This document shows, piece by piece, positions 6,393 to 7,193 of a stretch of DNA of 7,193 bases (its first letter is position 1; the number at the start of each line of letters is the position of its first letter). A program made the translations under genes and the position numbers. The stretch comes from Syntrophomonas sp. UBA4911. Lineage in GTDB: Bacteria; Bacillota; Syntrophomonadia; Syntrophomonadales; Syntrophomonadaceae. The notes under the pieces are model-generated. The model did no database searches. It had not been told where the DNA came from and saw only the letters and a program-made list of their open reading frames with translations. The stretch spans positions 31,203 through 38,395 of the forward strand of contig DHCD01000092.1 in assembly GCA_002398105.1 (NCBI GenBank). The letters are read 5' to 3'.

Positions 6393-7193
6393 TTACTCCT
6401 CGCCTCTCACTCCTGCCATGAAATCGCAGGGGTCGGTGCATTCGGAGCATTTTTTATGTTTTATTTTCAAGGACGGCTGGCGCAGGGCTTCTTTGACCAG
6501 GCCCAGCAGGTATAACGCCTGCTCCTCGTTTTCATATTCTGCGGCCAGCATCACCGCTCCTTCCATTCCCCCTACGCCGCCGCCGGCTATCTGAACGGCG
6601 TCCAGACCGGTTAAAATCTTTATGCTTTCAATTTCAGTAATAACTGTACTATTGGATACTACCATGTACCCGGCTTTTAAGCCGAAGCGATGGCCGATAC
6701 GGCAGCGGCCCATTAATTTTTCGGCTTCCCGGCAGGAAGGGATCAATTTTTCCCGGCCTACCGGAGTTATCATCGGTATGCCCTGAGCTTTCAGTATACC
6801 CAGGGCATTGCCGATGGTTCCACCGGTGGGGTCGGCCATTAATATGCCTACGTTACCTTCCGGATCCAGGGCGTTGGCTCCCTTGATAAATATATCACCA
6901 GCTTCCATGGAACGGATAAAGTCCAGCCAGTTATCGACTTGTACCAGTTTCCCCTTTTCGATGCAAAAAGGCCCCCGGCGTTCGCCGGCCGCCGTGGAGC
7001 AGGCGCATTGCTGAGTGATGACGCCGGCGACATAGGCTTCCGGTTTATCAACCTCTATATGGAGCAACTCCTGGGCAACAGCCAGGTTGCCGGTACCGGC
7101 CCCGATAAAAATTTTTCCCTGCCGGAAAGCATTTTCCACCTCGGGAAGCAGGGCCACCGCCTGGGCGATGAGATGTTTGGATGCCGCCGGATG
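6393..7193 (-). CDS. Conserved-looking protein of unknown function (5' end outside window)
   Basis: I do not recognise this family. The frame is open from the right edge (266 residues visible), and the residues before the first GTG at 7157 (ASKHLIAQAVALLPEVENAF) continue smoothly into it, so the gene probably starts outside the window. Numbered from that GTG, there are Gly-rich stretches at 19-24 (GAGTGN), 109-120 (DPTGGTIGNALG) and 191-200 (AGGGVGGMEG), with alternating strand- and helix-like segments typical of an a/b fold. There are no signal peptide or membrane helices, so it is probably cytoplasmic. Cysteines include QQCACS (49-54), Cys142, Cys152 and a C-terminal C-x2-C-x3-C at 237, 240 and 244, a possible metal site. 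IFIKGANALDPEGNVG (89-104) vaguely recalls NagB/RpiA/CoA-transferase-like proteins, but this is only a guess. It converges on the + strand operon, so a functional link is not shown. Confidence 0.85.
   Translation of the reverse strand, partial: HPAASKHLIAQAVALLPEVENAFRQGKIFIGAGTGNLAVAQELLHIEVDKPEAYVAGVITQQCACSTAAGERRGPFCIEKGKLVQVDNWLDFIRSMEAGDIFIKGANALDPEGNVGILMADPTGGTIGNALGILKAQGIPMITPVGREKLIPSCREAEKLMGRCRIGHRFGLKAGYMVVSNSTVITEIESIKILTGLDAVQIAGGGVGGMEGAVMLAAEYENEEQALYLLGLVKEALRQPSLKIKHKKCSECTDPCDFMAGVRGEE

Overview
The window looks like chromosomal DNA of an anaerobic, fairly GC-rich bacterium, perhaps a Clostridia/Peptococcaceae-type Firmicute. This is inference from strong GGAGG-like ribosome binding sites, use of TTG and GTG starts, and the mix of enzymes; there is no rRNA or marker gene to confirm it. 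No tRNA, rRNA, CRISPR array, insertion sequence or phage gene was seen.

Positions 1-6145 hold five genes on the + strand, closely spaced and probably one operon that begins upstream of the window. They are: (1) the C-terminal part of a [2Fe-2S] small subunit and (2) the complete molybdopterin-binding large subunit of a xanthine dehydrogenase-family hydroxylase; (3) a short-chain dehydrogenase/reductase (SDR); (4) an IlvD/Edd-family dehydratase homologue; (5) an ACMSD-like amidohydrolase-2 family protein, interrupted by a one-base frameshift. A long perfect-armed hairpin after gene 5 is the likely end of the operon. From 6393 to the right edge, a gene of unknown function runs convergently on the - strand and is cut at its 5' end.

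Together the + strand genes read as a catabolic set: Mo-dependent hydroxylation or oxidation, alcohol/ketone redox by the SDR, a dehydration or hydration step, and metal-dependent decarboxylation or hydrolysis. The substrate cannot be read from the sequence. The large subunit lacks the Glu that xanthine dehydrogenase uses to hold purines, so another substrate (an aromatic or N-heterocycle, an acyl-CoA, or an aldehyde) is more likely.

The most unusual point is the IlvD/Edd homologue. It lacks one of the three cysteines that normally hold the [2Fe-2S] cluster, has Glu in place of the Lys that is carbamylated in the family, and lacks two conserved acidic residues of the C-terminal domain. The SDR also departs from its family at two usually conserved positions. 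With the unassigned - strand family, these make the locus a good candidate for an undescribed pathway, but that remains inference.
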